DNA from: Gammaproteobacteria bacterium
Lineage (GTDB): Bacteria > Pseudomonadota > Gammaproteobacteria > Poriferisulfidales > Poriferisulfidaceae
Direction of reading: 5' to 3'
Length of the DNA: 64,000 bases
Assembly: GCA_028819565.1 (NCBI GenBank)
Contig: JAPPLD010000008.1
Coordinates: forward strand, 1-64,000
The notes under the pieces are model-generated. The model saw only the letters and a list, made by a program, of their open reading frames with translations. It had not been told where the DNA came from and did no database searches. Positions 8,692-17,745 of this stretch are shown in pieces. Positions within the stretch are counted from its first letter, which is position 1. Each line of letters starts with the position of its first letter. The position numbers and the translations under genes were made by a program.

Positions 8692-10188
8692 TCAGCCCGC
8701 TTCCGGGCGCATGTGCGGGAACAGCAGCACGTCGCGGATCGACGGCGCATCGCAGAAAAACATTACCAGCCGATCGATGCCGATGCCGATCCCGGCCGTT
8801 GGAGGCATGCCGTATTCCAGGGCACGGATATAGTCGGCGTCGTAGTGCATCGCCTCCTGGTCACCCGCATCCCGCTTCTTCACCTGCGCCTGAAATCGCT
8901 CCGCCTGATCCTGCGGATCGTTTAACTCGGAGAATCCGTTCGCGATTTCCCGTCCAGCCACAAACAACTCGAAGCGGTCTACAAAATCAGGATTGTGATC
9001 GCAACGCCGCGCCAGCGGTGAGACTTCGAGCGGATACTCGGTCACGAACGTCGGCTGCTCCAGCTTCTCCTCCACTGACGATTCGAAAAGATCGAACAGC
9101 AACCCTCCCTCGCCTCGGTTTTTATCGACCTCTACGCCACTGTCCCGGCACAATCCGGCCAGCAGTTCCCGGTTGGACAGGTCGGACCGATCCAGGCTCG
9201 GATGATGCGCCAGCACCGCATCGGTCAGCGTGGTGCGCTGGAAAGGCTGCTCCAGGTCGTATTCCTGGCCCTGGTAGGCCACGGTCGTGCTGCCCAGCAC
9301 GGACTGCGCCATCTCCCGCATCAATGCTTCCGCAAGGTTCATCAGGTCCTGGTAATCGGCGAATGCCTGATACAACTCCATCATGGTGAATTCCGGGTTG
9401 TGCCGCGACGACACTCCTTCGTTTCGGAAGCTGCGGTTGATTTCGAACACCTTCTCGAATCCACCCACCACCAGGCGCTTGAGGTACAACTCGGGCGCGA
9501 CGCGCAGGTACAGATCCTGGTGTAACACGTTGTGGTGCGTCACGAAGGGGCGCGCCGTCGCGCCTCCTGCGATCGAATGCATCATGGGCGTCTCGACTTC
9601 CAAAAAGCCTTGCTGCTCCAGTTGCTGTCGCAGGCAGTTGAGCAACTGACTGCGTTTCTGGAACACGCCCCGGGCATCGCTGTTCATGATCAGATCCACG
9701 TGACGCTGCCGGTATCGCTGTTCGATATCCGTCAACCCGTGGTATTTCTCCGGCAACGGCCGCAGGGACTTGCTCAGCAACCGCACTTCCTGCACGTCCA
9801 CCGACAACTCTCCAGTTTTGGTCTTCATCAGGGTGCCCTGCGCCCCGACGATGTCACCGATGTCCCAAGTCTTGAAGTCTGCGTAGTCCGATTCGCCCAG
9901 TCCGTCGCGGCGTACCAGCAATTGAATTCTCCCCGTCCGGTCTTGTATATGCGCGAATGCGGACTTGCCCATCACGCGCTGGCTCATCAACCGTCCACCC
10001 AAGGCCACGCTCACCTGACCGTCAGTCAATTCCGCCGCCGTATGTTCCGCATACGCCTCCTGCAATTCCTGTGCCGTATGTGTGGGTCGAAAATCGTTTG
10101 GATACGCCCAGCCGGACGTCCGCAGCTCCTGCAGCTTCTCCTGACGCTGCGCAAGCAGGCGCTCTTCGCCGGTTTTCGTCTTGCCCAT
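8692..10188 (-). CDS. lysS: Lysyl-tRNA synthetase, class II
   Basis: Charges tRNA-Lys. The 498-aa protein has an N-terminal OB-fold anticodon-binding domain ([20 protein letters not shown]) and a class II catalytic core. Motif 2 is seen in [18 protein letters not shown] and motif 3 in [13 protein letters not shown]. It follows prfB with a TAATG stop-start overlap, the same coupling seen in many proteobacteria. Confidence 0.97.
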   Translation of the reverse strand: MGKTKTGEERLLAQRQEKLQELRTSGWAYPNDFRPTHTAQELQEAYAEHTAAELTDGQVSVALGGRLMSQRVMGKSAFAHIQDRTGRIQLLVRRDGLGESDYADFKTWDIGDIVGAQGTLMKTKTGELSVDVQEVRLLSKSLRPLPEKYHGLTDIEQRYRQRHVDLIMNSDARGVFQKRSQLLNCLRQQLEQQGFLEVETPMMHSIAGGATARPFVTHHNVLHQDLYLRVAPELYLKRLVVGGFEKVFEINRSFRNEGVSSRHNPEFTMMELYQAFADYQDLMNLAEALMREMAQSVLGSTTVAYQGQEYDLEQPFQRTTLTDAVLAHHPSLDRSDLSNRELLAGLCRDSGVEVDKNRGEGGLLFDLFESSVEEKLEQPTFVTEYPLEVSPLARRCDHNPDFVDRFELFVAGREIANGFSELNDPQDQAERFQAQVKKRDAGDQEAMHYDADYIRALEYGMPPTAGIGIGIDRLVMFFCDAPSIRDVLLFPHMRPEAG

Positions 10189-11283
10189 TACAACCCCGCC
10201 TTGAGACTGGCTTCCAAGAAAGCATCGAGGTCGCCATCCAATACGGTCTGCGGAGTGCCCGTCTCGACCTGGGTACGCAGGTCCTTGATCCTCGACTGGT
10301 CCAGCACGTAAGAACGGATCTGGCTGCCCCAGCCGATGTCGGCCTTCTCTCCGGCACTTTGCTGCTCGGCTTCACGCCGCTTCTGTTCTTCCAACTGGTA
10401 GAGCTTGGCCCGCAACTGCCGCATTGCCATCTCCTTGTTCTTGTGCTGTGAGCGACTATTCTGACATTGTGTGACCACGCCGCTTGGGAGATGCGTGAGC
10501 CGTACCGCCGACTCGGTCTTGTTGACGTGCTGCCCGCCGGCCCCGCTGGCCCGGTACACGTCGACTCTCAGGTCACTCGGGTCGATCTCGATCTCGATCT
10601 CGTCGCTGACTACCGGCGAGACCACCACTGCCGCGAACGAGGTGTGCCGGCGGTTGCCGGAATCGAACGGCGACTTGCGCACCAGGCGATGCACACCAGT
10701 CTCCGTACGCAGCCAGCCAAAACAATAGTCGCCGGTGTACTTGATCGTCGCGCTCTTGATTCCCGCCACTTCGCCTGCCGATGCGGCAATCAACTCAGTC
10801 CCGTAGCCGCGCTTCTCCCCCCAGCGCAAGTACATGCGCAACAGCATCTCGGCCCAGTCTTGCGCCTCGGTGCCGCCGGAACCGGCCTGGATATCGAGAA
10901 AAGCGTCGCTGGCATCGAAGCGCCCGGAAAACATGCGTTGGAATTCCAAGTCGTGCACCCGCTTGGCGCAATCCCGGACATCCGATGCCAAGGCGTCCAT
11001 CGTGTCCTCGTCCTGTTCCTCCAGGGCGATGTCCAGCAACTCCCCGGTGTCGCGCAGGGAGTCTCCGAGATCGTCGAGCGTCAGCACGACGGACTCCAGG
11101 CGGGCACGCGCCTGGCCCAGCTCGCGCGCCTGGTCCGGATCCTTCCAGATTTCGGGGTTTTCCAGTTGCTGCTTTATTTCGTCCAGCTGGCGGCGCTTGC
11201 CGTCGAGGTCAAAGATACCCCCTAAGCGCATCCACCCGCTGTGTCAGGTCACGCAACTGTTCCGGCAGAGAGAGTTCTTCCAT
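10188..11283 (-). CDS. prfB: Peptide chain release factor 2, made through a programmed +1 frameshift
   Basis: RF2 reads UGA and UAA stop codons. Translation begins at ATG 11283 and reads 24 codons ([16 protein letters not shown] then VDALRGYL), then meets an in-frame TGA at 11211-11209 and must shift +1 to continue as [10 protein letters not shown]. The total product is 364 aa, essentially the E. coli length. The codon-recognition tripeptide SPF (RKSPFDSGN) and the catalytic GGQ ([12 protein letters not shown]) are both present. A start inside the shifted frame (MRLGGIF at 11231) would lose the conserved N-terminus. It is followed by lysS with a TAATG overlap. Confidence 0.95.
11206..11225 (-). 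promoter_or_regulatory. prfB programmed frameshift site
   Basis: On the minus strand the sequence reads AGGGGGTATCTTTGAC: a Shine-Dalgarno-like AGGGGG, then CTT TGA C. This is the canonical RF2 autoregulatory slippery site. When RF2 is scarce the ribosome pauses at the poor UGA-C stop and slips from CUU to UUU, restoring the RF2 frame. Confidence 0.95.
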
Positions 11284-11307
11284 GGTGAGGGTCTCGTAGG
11301 TCGCGGA

Positions 11308-12570
11308 TTATACGCGGATTTGTCCGTCGCCGTAGACCACGAACTTCTGGCTGGTCAGCCCTTCCAGGCCCACCGGCCCGCGGGCATGCAGCTTGTCCGT
11401 GCTGATCCCGATCTCCGCGCCCAGCCCGTATTCGAACCCGTCCGCGAACCGGGTCGAAGTATTGACCATCACCGAACTGGAATCCACCTCGCGCATGAAC
11501 CGCTTGGCACGTTCGTCGTCCGCAGTGACGATGGCGTCCGTATGCTGCGAACCGTACTTCGCGATGTGATCCATCGCCTCGTCAAGGTCTGCGACCACCC
11601 GCACCGACAAGACCGGCGACAGGTACTCTTCGGTCCAGTCTTCCTCGGCAGCCGGGACGGCCTGCTTCAGCAATTCGCAAGTGCGGGGACAGCCGCGAAT
11701 CTCCACGCCATGTTCGGCGTAGGCATCACCCAAAATCGGCAGCAACTCTTCGGCACGGGATTTCGCGACCAGCAGGGTCTCCATCGCATTGCAGACCCCG
11801 TAGCGCTGGGTCTTGGAGTTCACGGCAATGCGAATCGCCTGATCCCGGTCTGCGGTATCGTCGATGTACACGTGGCACACGCCATGTAGATGCTTGAGCA
11901 TCGGAATGTGAGTCTGGCTGCGGACCCGCTCAATCAACTCCGTCCCACCCCGGGGAATAATCAAATCCACCCACTGGTCCATCTTGAGCAGCGCATCGAT
12001 CGCGGCCCGATCCGTGGTCGGCAGCAACTGCGCGCCTTCCGGAGGCAGCGAAGCCTGACGCAGGCCTTCCTGCAGGCAATCCGCCAGCGCCTGATTGGAG
12101 CGGTACGACTCGGAGCCGCCACGCAAAATGACTGCATTGCCGGACTTGATGCACAATCCGCCCGCCTCCACGGTCACGCCGGGACGGGCTTCGTAAATCA
12201 TGCCGATGACGCCGATCGGCACCCTCATCCGTCCGATCTTCAGGCCGTTGGACCGATCCTGCACGTCCGAGATCCGGCCCAGAAGGTCCGGCAATTCGGC
12301 AATATGCTCAAGTTCTACCGCCAACCCTTCAATCCGTGATTCGTCCAGTGCCAGACGGTCGATGAACGCATCATCCCGATGCGCCCTTGCTGCTTCCACG
12401 TCTTCCATGTTGGCTTCGACGATCGCGCCTGTGCGCTCCCGGATCAGGCTGGCCGTAGTTCTCACGGCTTGGTTGCGCGCTTCCGCGCTGGAGGCCGCAA
12501 TGACCCGCCCGGCCGCTCGCGCGGCTTGACCTAGTTCAGCAATCCGGGCATCCAGATTTTCGTCAGGCAT
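11308..12570 (-). CDS. proA: Gamma-glutamyl phosphate reductase
   Basis: NADPH-dependent reduction of gamma-glutamyl phosphate to glutamate 5-semialdehyde, the second step of proline synthesis. The 420 aa start at ATG 12570, whose ATGCCTGA overlaps the holA stop by 8 bases. The aldehyde-dehydrogenase fold is evident: NAVILRGGSESYRSNQAL, the catalytic-cysteine region QRYGVCNAMETLLV and the C-terminal SSVMVNTSTRFADGFEYGLG are all family hallmarks. The holA-proA pairing is found in many gammaproteobacteria. Confidence 0.96.
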   Translation of the reverse strand: MPDENLDARIAELGQAARAAGRVIAASSAEARNQAVRTTASLIRERTGAIVEANMEDVEAARAHRDDAFIDRLALDESRIEGLAVELEHIAELPDLLGRISDVQDRSNGLKIGRMRVPIGVIGMIYEARPGVTVEAGGLCIKSGNAVILRGGSESYRSNQALADCLQEGLRQASLPPEGAQLLPTTDRAAIDALLKMDQWVDLIIPRGGTELIERVRSQTHIPMLKHLHGVCHVYIDDTADRDQAIRIAVNSKTQRYGVCNAMETLLVAKSRAEELLPILGDAYAEHGVEIRGCPRTCELLKQAVPAAEEDWTEEYLSPVLSVRVVADLDEAMDHIAKYGSQHTDAIVTADDERAKRFMREVDSSSVMVNTSTRFADGFEYGLGAEIGISTDKLHARGPVGLEGLTSQKFVVYGDGQIRV

Positions 12571-13579
12571 GGTCAGAAACTCCCTGTACCGGTAGCAATC
12601 GGTCCTTTCCTGAAAAAGCCAGGCAGGCATTTTGGATGGCTGGCCACGGGCTTTCTGGCCCCTGTCCCTTGACCACCCGTTCCAGGTGGATGAAGCGTGC
12701 CAGTATAGCGCGAAAATGCTCCTGAGAGTGCTGATTCAAGGCTCTTTTCAACAGGTCACGGCGAGTGAACGGAAAAATCGAATCCAGCCCGGACGACTGG
12801 CGGCTCAAGGCGAGCAACTGGCGTATCTCGCGCATCAGCATGGCATGCGTCGTGACCGGGTCGTGACCCTCGCTCTCCAGATTCCGTGCCACGCTGATGA
12901 TGCGGCGCCCCCGGCCCTGCAGCATGGCCATGGCCAGATCCATCGCCTCGTAGCGGGCATCCTGCCCCAGGGACTGCTGCAAGGATTCCATCGAGATCGA
13001 CCCCGGTCCGTTCAGGATATGCAGTTTGTGCAACTCCTGCTCGGCCGCCAGCAGGTTGCCCTCCACACAGGACAGGAAATAATCCATCTCGAAACTGTCC
13101 ATCTCCAGCTCACGCTTCCGAAGCGCCCCCTGTAACCACTGCCGGGTCTCCCTTTCGTCCATCGGCATGATTCGCACAATCAGGCCGATCTTGTCGATGG
13201 CGCGCACCCACGCCTCGTTCAGGGCCCGGTTGTCCAACCGCGGCACTTGCAGGGTAATCAAGCTACCCTCTGGGGCCTGTTCACACCACTCCTTGAGCCG
13301 GGCTTTCGCCGTCGCGTCCGGCTTGCCGCTCAGCACCCGCATGTCGAGCATGGCCTGATCCCCGAACAGGGACGGACTGCACAGCGTCGGTAATTCCTCC
13401 CAAGAAAAGCCCCGCTCAATAATCCGCAATTCGCGGCGATCAAAGCCTTCCTGCTTCGCCCGCTGGCGAATCATCCGTGCCGCATCTCGCATCTGTACTG
13501 GTTCGTCTCCGGTAATCAGGTACACCGGCAGAAGCGGTCCATCCAGGACCTCGCGGAGTTTCCGAAAGTAGACTTTCAC
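12563..13579 (-). CDS. holA: DNA polymerase III delta subunit
   Basis: Clamp-loader delta subunit that opens the beta clamp. The 338 aa match the family, with the N-terminal PVYLITGDEPVQM and the beta-binding LCSPSLFGDQAML region, followed by the helical collar domain. It overlaps proA by 8 bases. In gammaproteobacteria the LPS-assembly gene lptE normally lies just upstream of holA; here a TnpB element occupies that place, 20-30 bases away on the opposite strand. Confidence 0.93.
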   Translation of the reverse strand: MKVYFRKLREVLDGPLLPVYLITGDEPVQMRDAARMIRQRAKQEGFDRRELRIIERGFSWEELPTLCSPSLFGDQAMLDMRVLSGKPDATAKARLKEWCEQAPEGSLITLQVPRLDNRALNEAWVRAIDKIGLIVRIMPMDERETRQWLQGALRKRELEMDSFEMDYFLSCVEGNLLAAEQELHKLHILNGPGSISMESLQQSLGQDARYEAMDLAMAMLQGRGRRIISVARNLESEGHDPVTTHAMLMREIRQLLALSRQSSGLDSIFPFTRRDLLKRALNQHSQEHFRAILARFIHLERVVKGQGPESPWPAIQNACLAFSGKDRLLPVQGVSDHA

Positions 13580-13639
13580 GATGCGGGTGTGATGCGTTTA
13601 GCGATTATGTCTCAAAATCCGCAAAAGTATAATACTGAA

Positions 13640-14908
13640 ATGAAAGTCCACCGCACCGTCCGATACCGCCTACATCCCGGTTCTGCCAACAAGAATCAAC
13701 AGTTGCACGGCACCGCTGGAGCCTGCCGATTCGTCTGGAACCACATGGTTGGAAAACTTAGAGACGACTACGAATATTATGGTGAATGCAACTTCCATTA
13801 CATGTCAACGAAAACAGTCCCTACACAGGGATTGGGTCGAACTTTCACGATTTTGAGGAAGCACAGTTACAAGTGGTTGCAGGGCTACTCGGCGTACATC
13901 GTCAAGAGTTCACTCCAGCCCATCGAGAGAACTTACAAGGCATTCTTTGCAGATGTGAAAGCAGGCGGAAAACTCAACCGCAAGCCACCACGCTCGCATG
14001 GCAAGTACACCACTAACCTTTCGTTTCCGATTGATTGCTATTGCTCAAGAATATCCGGCGAAAGTCTGTACGTGCAGAAGATCGGATGGATGAAAATGGC
14101 TGGCAATAACCCATACCCGGATGGCGAGTTCAAGTCCGGGCGGGTCCGTTACGAGTGTGGGAACTGGTATGCCTACCTAGTCTACGAAGTGGAGGCTCAA
14201 GCGAGCCTTTCGCATTCCATCCGGGAAGTGGGAATCGACCGCAACATCGCCGATGGACGGTTGGCGGTGCTATCGGATGGGACGAAGCATGGTGGCCCTG
14301 ATCTGGAACGCAAGGTGGCGCGTCGCAAGCGATACCAGCGCAAGATGGCGCGACAGGTGAAAGGGAGCAACCGGCAGAAGGTGACGAAGGTGCGGTTGCA
14401 GAAGGCGTTCCGGGCGGAACGATTCGCCCGGTTGAACTGGGCGCACCACATCAGCAAGAGCATCGCAGGAGAGTACGATCTGGCCTACATCGAAAAACTA
14501 AATATCCGGGGCATGACGAAATCGGCCAGGGGCACGAAAGAGAAACCCGGCAAGAATGTCGGTACAAAATCGGCCCTGAACAGAAAGATTCTCGCCAGCG
14601 CATGGGGCACGCTGGAGTTGTGCCTGAACTACAAGACAGAGGTACGTCATGTCAATCCGGCGTACACCAGCCAGACATGCCATTCATGCGGGCATGTCGA
14701 CAAGGACAATAGGAAGCAAACAGATTTCAAGTGCACCGCTTGCGGGCACGCGGACGATGCGGACGTGAACGCCGCATTGAACATCTTGGCCTTCGGGAAT
14801 GAGGCTGCTGGACGTGGAGGTGGCGACACCGGCGGGGCATCCTGCCACAGTCGGCCTGAGAAGCGTCAACAAATGGGCAAGGAATCCCTTGCGGATTTTG
14901 CTACATAA
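13640..14908 (+). CDS. tnpB: TnpB, RNA-guided RuvC endonuclease of an IS605-type element (copy 1)
   Basis: TnpB proteins use an RNA from the element's right end to cut donor DNA and maintain the element. Starting at ATG 13640 (MKVHRTVRYRL, shared with copy 2) gives 422 aa. RuvC-I Asp is in EVGIDRN (D200), RuvC-II Glu in AYIEKLNIRGM (E285), and RuvC-III Asp in HADDADVNAALNI (~373-375). A CxxC...CxxC zinc ribbon (C347, C350, C365, C368) precedes it. All catalytic residues are kept, so the nuclease may be active. The Gly-rich tail (GRGGGDTGGASC) probably reflects the RNA encoded there rather than protein function. Confidence 0.92.
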   Translation: MKVHRTVRYRLHPGSANKNQQLHGTAGACRFVWNHMVGKLRDDYEYYGECNFHYMSTKTVPTQGLGRTFTILRKHSYKWLQGYSAYIVKSSLQPIERTYKAFFADVKAGGKLNRKPPRSHGKYTTNLSFPIDCYCSRISGESLYVQKIGWMKMAGNNPYPDGEFKSGRVRYECGNWYAYLVYEVEAQASLSHSIREVGIDRNIADGRLAVLSDGTKHGGPDLERKVARRKRYQRKMARQVKGSNRQKVTKVRLQKAFRAERFARLNWAHHISKSIAGEYDLAYIEKLNIRGMTKSARGTKEKPGKNVGTKSALNRKILASAWGTLELCLNYKTEVRHVNPAYTSQTCHSCGHVDKDNRKQTDFKCTACGHADDADVNAALNILAFGNEAAGRGGGDTGGASCHSRPEKRQQMGKESLADFAT

Positions 14909-14918
14909 TTTCCATGCG
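14800..14918 (+). ncRNA. Predicted omega (right-end) RNA of TnpB copy 1
   Basis: In IS605-type elements the guide RNA overlaps the 3' end of tnpB and runs through the right end into the flank, which supplies the guide. The last ~110 bases are strongly conserved with copy 2 and contain hairpin-forming pieces such as GCAAGGAATCCCTTGC and GGTGGCGACACC. The guide would begin at about 14919 (TTTCGTATTG). Inferred from family knowledge; the 5' end is a guess. Confidence 0.45.
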
Positions 14919-14946
14919 TTTCGTATTGTATCGGGAATAAGACTCC

Positions 14947-15834
14947 ATGAACGATCTTTCCATCGGCTGGGTTGGCCCCGGAATCATGGGCCGTCCGATG
15001 GCCCTCAACCTGTTGCGTGCTGGCTATCCGGTCAAGGCATTTGCACGCCGACCCGAGCAGTTGGAATCCCTAGTCGAAGCTGGAGCGACGACCGGAGACA
15101 GCCCGGCTGCGGTCAGTGCGGCAACCGACCTGACCATCGTCATGGTCGCGGACACTCCCGACATGTTGGAAGTCGTGACGGGAGAGAACGGAATTGACAA
15201 AGGCGCCCAGTCCGGCCACATCGTGGTCGACATGAGTACCGTCTCGCCAACCGAAACGCGAGCCGTGGCCAAACAACTGGAAGCGAAAGGTATCGCCATG
15301 CTGGACGCCCCAGTGTCTGGCGGTGAAACTGGAGCCATCGACGGCACACTCTCGATCATGGTCGGAGGGCCAAAAGAAATATTCGAGTGTGTCTGCCCGG
15401 TGCTCGAGGTGCTCGGGAAGCAAGTGCGCCGAATCGGCGATGCTGGGGCTGGACAAGTAGCCAAGGCTTGCAATCAATTGCTCGTGGCTCAGACAATGGC
15501 GGCAGTGGCGGAGGCATTCCTCCTAGCAGAATCCAGCGGCGTGAGCCGCGAGCAGGTGCGCGACGCCTTGCTCGGCGGATTCGCCTACAGCCGAATCCTA
15601 GAAGTCCACGGGCAGCGCATGCTAACCGGCGACTACCAGCCCGGATTCAAAGCCGAGTTACACCTCAAGGATCTCCGCATTGTGGAACGGGAGGCCCGGG
15701 AAACCGGCCTGACCCTGTCCGGCGCGAAAGACGCACTGCATCTGATGGAGCAACTGGTCGCTCAGGGCGATGGGGATTTGGATTCCGCCGCCTTGGCGAA
15801 GATGGTGCGCCAGCGCTCCCTGAGGAAAGGCTGA
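14947..15834 (+). CDS. NAD(P)-dependent beta-hydroxyacid dehydrogenase (3-hydroxyisobutyrate / tartronate semialdehyde reductase type)
   Basis: Protein of 295 aa with an N-terminal Rossmann fold (IGWVGPGIMGRPMALNLLRAG) and the substrate-binding signature DAPVSGGETGAIDGTLSIM. The catalytic Lys is in GQVAKACNQLL. The same family contains 3-hydroxyisobutyrate dehydrogenase, GarR/GlxR and glyoxylate/succinic semialdehyde reductases, so the substrate cannot be fixed from sequence. Its ATG lies ~28 bases past the right end of the TnpB element, and the next gene overlaps its stop (TGATG). Confidence 0.88.
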   Translation: MNDLSIGWVGPGIMGRPMALNLLRAGYPVKAFARRPEQLESLVEAGATTGDSPAAVSAATDLTIVMVADTPDMLEVVTGENGIDKGAQSGHIVVDMSTVSPTETRAVAKQLEAKGIAMLDAPVSGGETGAIDGTLSIMVGGPKEIFECVCPVLEVLGKQVRRIGDAGAGQVAKACNQLLVAQTMAAVAEAFLLAESSGVSREQVRDALLGGFAYSRILEVHGQRMLTGDYQPGFKAELHLKDLRIVEREARETGLTLSGAKDALHLMEQLVAQGDGDLDSAALAKMVRQRSLRKG

Positions 15835-16454
15835 TGTTGGAGATCATGCCTGAAAAAACATTTCCAAAATTAAATGTCGTTAGAAGGAGTGGAGCAGAAT
15901 GCTTCCACTCTGGTGGTTCAGATGCCAGCTTCAATCTACTGGAGTTCTGGCAATGGTCAATGTCCGGTCTTGTGGACAATACGATTCGAGGTGTCTTGGC
16001 TGAATTCATCGTGGCTCGTGCTGTAGGCGCCCCAACAGTTGGAACCCGTGACCCGTGGGCCACTTTCGATCTGGAAACCCCCGAAGGAGTCAAGATCGAA
16101 GTCAAGTCTTCAAGCTATTTGCAGAGTTGGGCACAAGACCGGCTTTCGGATATCAACTTCGGCATTGCTCCATCTTACGCATGGGATCCCGAAATTGGAG
16201 ATTTTGAAGGCACACCCAAGAGACATGCGGACGTTTATGTATTCGCGCTTCTAGCGCATAAGGATCAGCCGACAATTGACCCGATGAACCTTGATCAGTG
16301 GAGATTTTATGTGCTGCCAACCACAGTGTTGGACAAAGAGTTTAATGGCCAGAAAAGCCTGCCTTTGAGCAGACTGGAAACTCTCGCTGAGCCGGTTCGG
16401 TTTGATGGAATCAAAGCCACCGTTTTACAGGCCAGAGCAAGGGAAGAAATCTGA
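15834..16454 (+). CDS. PD-(D/E)XK nuclease-like protein of unknown function
   Basis: Protein of 206 aa starting at ATG 15834, which overlaps the stop of the preceding dehydrogenase (TGATG); an ATG at 15846 is an alternative. The core reads TRDPWATFDLETPEGVKIEV then KSSSYLQSW: an Asp, a strand and an E-x-K, the arrangement of PD-(D/E)XK nucleases. The upstream helix GVLAEFIVARAVG supplies the usual N-terminal helix. This could be a restriction-like or repair nuclease; no named family is recognised. The coupling to the dehydrogenase may be accidental, since the segment after it is accessory in character. Confidence 0.6.
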   Translation: MLEIMPEKTFPKLNVVRRSGAECFHSGGSDASFNLLEFWQWSMSGLVDNTIRGVLAEFIVARAVGAPTVGTRDPWATFDLETPEGVKIEVKSSSYLQSWAQDRLSDINFGIAPSYAWDPEIGDFEGTPKRHADVYVFALLAHKDQPTIDPMNLDQWRFYVLPTTVLDKEFNGQKSLPLSRLETLAEPVRFDGIKATVLQARAREEI

Positions 16455-16596
16455 GCGTTCCCCTTAAAACCCCAAGGAAATTTTAAAATTCACACCTAAA
16501 CTTTTTCTCAATAAATATTTGAAAAATAAAGTTTTATTTTAATTGTTTTATTTTTCGCAGCGAAGTTTTTTAGATTTTTCAAATTCTGGTAACCTT

Positions 16597-16629
16597 TTGT
16601 ATACTTTTTAGTCTACCTTTGGTATACAA
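16597..16629 (+). promoter_or_regulatory. Inverted repeat operator/promoter upstream of the antitoxin gene
   Basis: Perfect 8-base inverted arms TTGTATAC (16597-16604) and GTATACAA (16622-16629) lie 17 bases apart in an AT-rich stretch, ~37 bases upstream of the antitoxin start. The right arm contains TATACAAT, a plausible -10. Arms spaced about two helical turns apart fit cooperative binding of a ribbon-helix-helix dimer of dimers, so this is probably the autoregulatory operator. Confidence 0.55.
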
Positions 16630-16665
16630 TAGAACAGGTTCTGAATCACGATGGGAGGTTCCGCT

Positions 16666-17016
16666 ATGCCTGCAGCCAACATGACGACCACCAAAATCGA
16701 CCGCGACTCTCTCGCCAAGCTGCGCATGCTTGCAGACCGTGAGAAACGCAGCCAGCCCGCCCAACTGGCCGTTTTAATCGATGCCGCGTTTCGGGCGAAC
16801 CCGGCTGAACTGACCGACCCGGAATTTCTACGCGGCATCATGGATACCCTCGTCGAAAATGCCGAGGCTGGAATTGTCGCCGAGACTGCGATTCGACGTA
16901 CTAAAGAATTCTCCGCTGCTGACCGCATCAGTTGGGGCGAGGAGGACGGCAAGATTATCGGTGTATTAGCCAATGGCTCACGCTGCGATGTTGATGGCAA
17001 CATTTTAAGCAAATGA
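16666..17016 (+). CDS. Ribbon-helix-helix-like protein, probable antitoxin of the zeta-type kinase
   Basis: Protein of 116 aa. The N-terminal section TTTKIDRDSLAKLRMLADRE and the following RSQPAQLAVLIDAAF read as a beta strand plus two helices, i.e. a ribbon-helix-helix DNA-binding domain. The rest is acidic and helical. The start at ATG 16666 is preceded by GGGAGG at 16652-16657, a better choice than ATG 16651, which lies directly in front of that site. It precedes a zeta-like kinase by 79 bases in the same direction. Pairing as antitoxin is inferred from position; it does not resemble classic epsilon antitoxin. Confidence 0.65.
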   Translation: MPAANMTTTKIDRDSLAKLRMLADREKRSQPAQLAVLIDAAFRANPAELTDPEFLRGIMDTLVENAEAGIVAETAIRRTKEFSAADRISWGEEDGKIIGVLANGSRCDVDGNILSK

Positions 17017-17095
17017 CAATTTTCTAAGCAGAACATGTCCTGCAATTGCAACTGAATCGTGACGGTCGGTCGCATCTAGAGCAGCTACTACAAAT

Positions 17096-17734
17096 ATGGT
17101 TACTGAGAAACCTGTATTAATACTCATCTGCGGCATAAATGGCGCGGGTAAAACCACGTTTTACTACGAACAGGTAAAACCTCTTCTTGATCGGTCTGGG
17201 CGTGGGTATCCATTCGTCAATGCCGACGAAATGGAGGAAGCCAAGTTTCCCAACGAAATTGGCAAACACAGCCTTGAAATGGCTAAGCTGGCCGCTCAAA
17301 TTCGCGGTCAATACATAAAGGTAGGGCAGTCTTTTATTACGGAAACGGTTTTCTCGCATGAATCAAAAGGCCAACTTGTCAAAGACGCTCAGAAAGCCAG
17401 ATTCGAAGTCATACTGAACCATATCCATGTCAGTTCCGCAGAACTGGCTTACAAGCGAATTCTGGACCGGGTCGGCTCCGGTGGCCACGACGTGCCGAAA
17501 GAAAAAATATTCTCGCGTTACGACCGAACCGTAGACAACATCCAGAAAGCGAGCAGGATTGCTGATCGCACCTATGTTTGGGATAACTCTCGTCAATCCG
17601 GCCATTCGGGCGTGATTTACCGATTCGTCATGACGATGGCTAAGGGCAAAATCACCAGACTCACGAATCCCATACCCGACTGGGCATGTAGGATGTACCG
17701 ATCTCAGATCGAAAAATTCAACAAAAAACGTTAG
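17096..17734 (+). CDS. Zeta-toxin-like P-loop kinase
   Basis: Protein of 212 aa. A Walker A motif GINGAGKTTFYY lies at residues 13-24, a conserved PFVNADEMEEAKFP segment follows, and the QSFITETVFSHESK motif is characteristic of zeta/UDP-N-acetylglucosamine kinase-like proteins. Arginines in SRYDRTVDNIQKA would serve as lid residues. Zeta toxins phosphorylate UDP-GlcNAc and block peptidoglycan synthesis; related single-domain kinases may act on other substrates. The preceding ribbon-helix-helix gene is the likely antidote and regulator. Confidence 0.8.
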   Translation: MVTEKPVLILICGINGAGKTTFYYEQVKPLLDRSGRGYPFVNADEMEEAKFPNEIGKHSLEMAKLAAQIRGQYIKVGQSFITETVFSHESKGQLVKDAQKARFEVILNHIHVSSAELAYKRILDRVGSGGHDVPKEKIFSRYDRTVDNIQKASRIADRTYVWDNSRQSGHSGVIYRFVMTMAKGKITRLTNPIPDWACRMYRSQIEKFNKKR

Positions 17735-17745
17735 GCTAAGTGTAC

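Larger units (their letters stand above)
13604..14918 (+). mobile_element. IS200/IS605-superfamily element, TnpB only (copy 1)
   Basis: The limits were set by comparing this copy with the one at ~47.06-48.43 kb. On the left both share ATTATG followed by AAAAGTATAAT and CTGAAATGAA; on the right both end in TTTTGCTACATA then TT-CCAT-CG. There is no TnpA gene and there are no inverted repeats, as expected for IS1341-type elements that depend on a TnpA in trans. The element lies between holA (minus) and the dehydrogenase at 14947. Confidence 0.75.

Noticed and set aside
9532-10311. Long plus-strand frames opposite lysS and prfB
   Set aside because: Antisense shadows with His/Arg/Gln-rich translations and no domain features.
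15387-15833. N-terminal extension of the PD-(D/E)XK-like protein
   Set aside because: It is the off-frame shadow of the dehydrogenase gene (Arg/Pro-rich, no family match).
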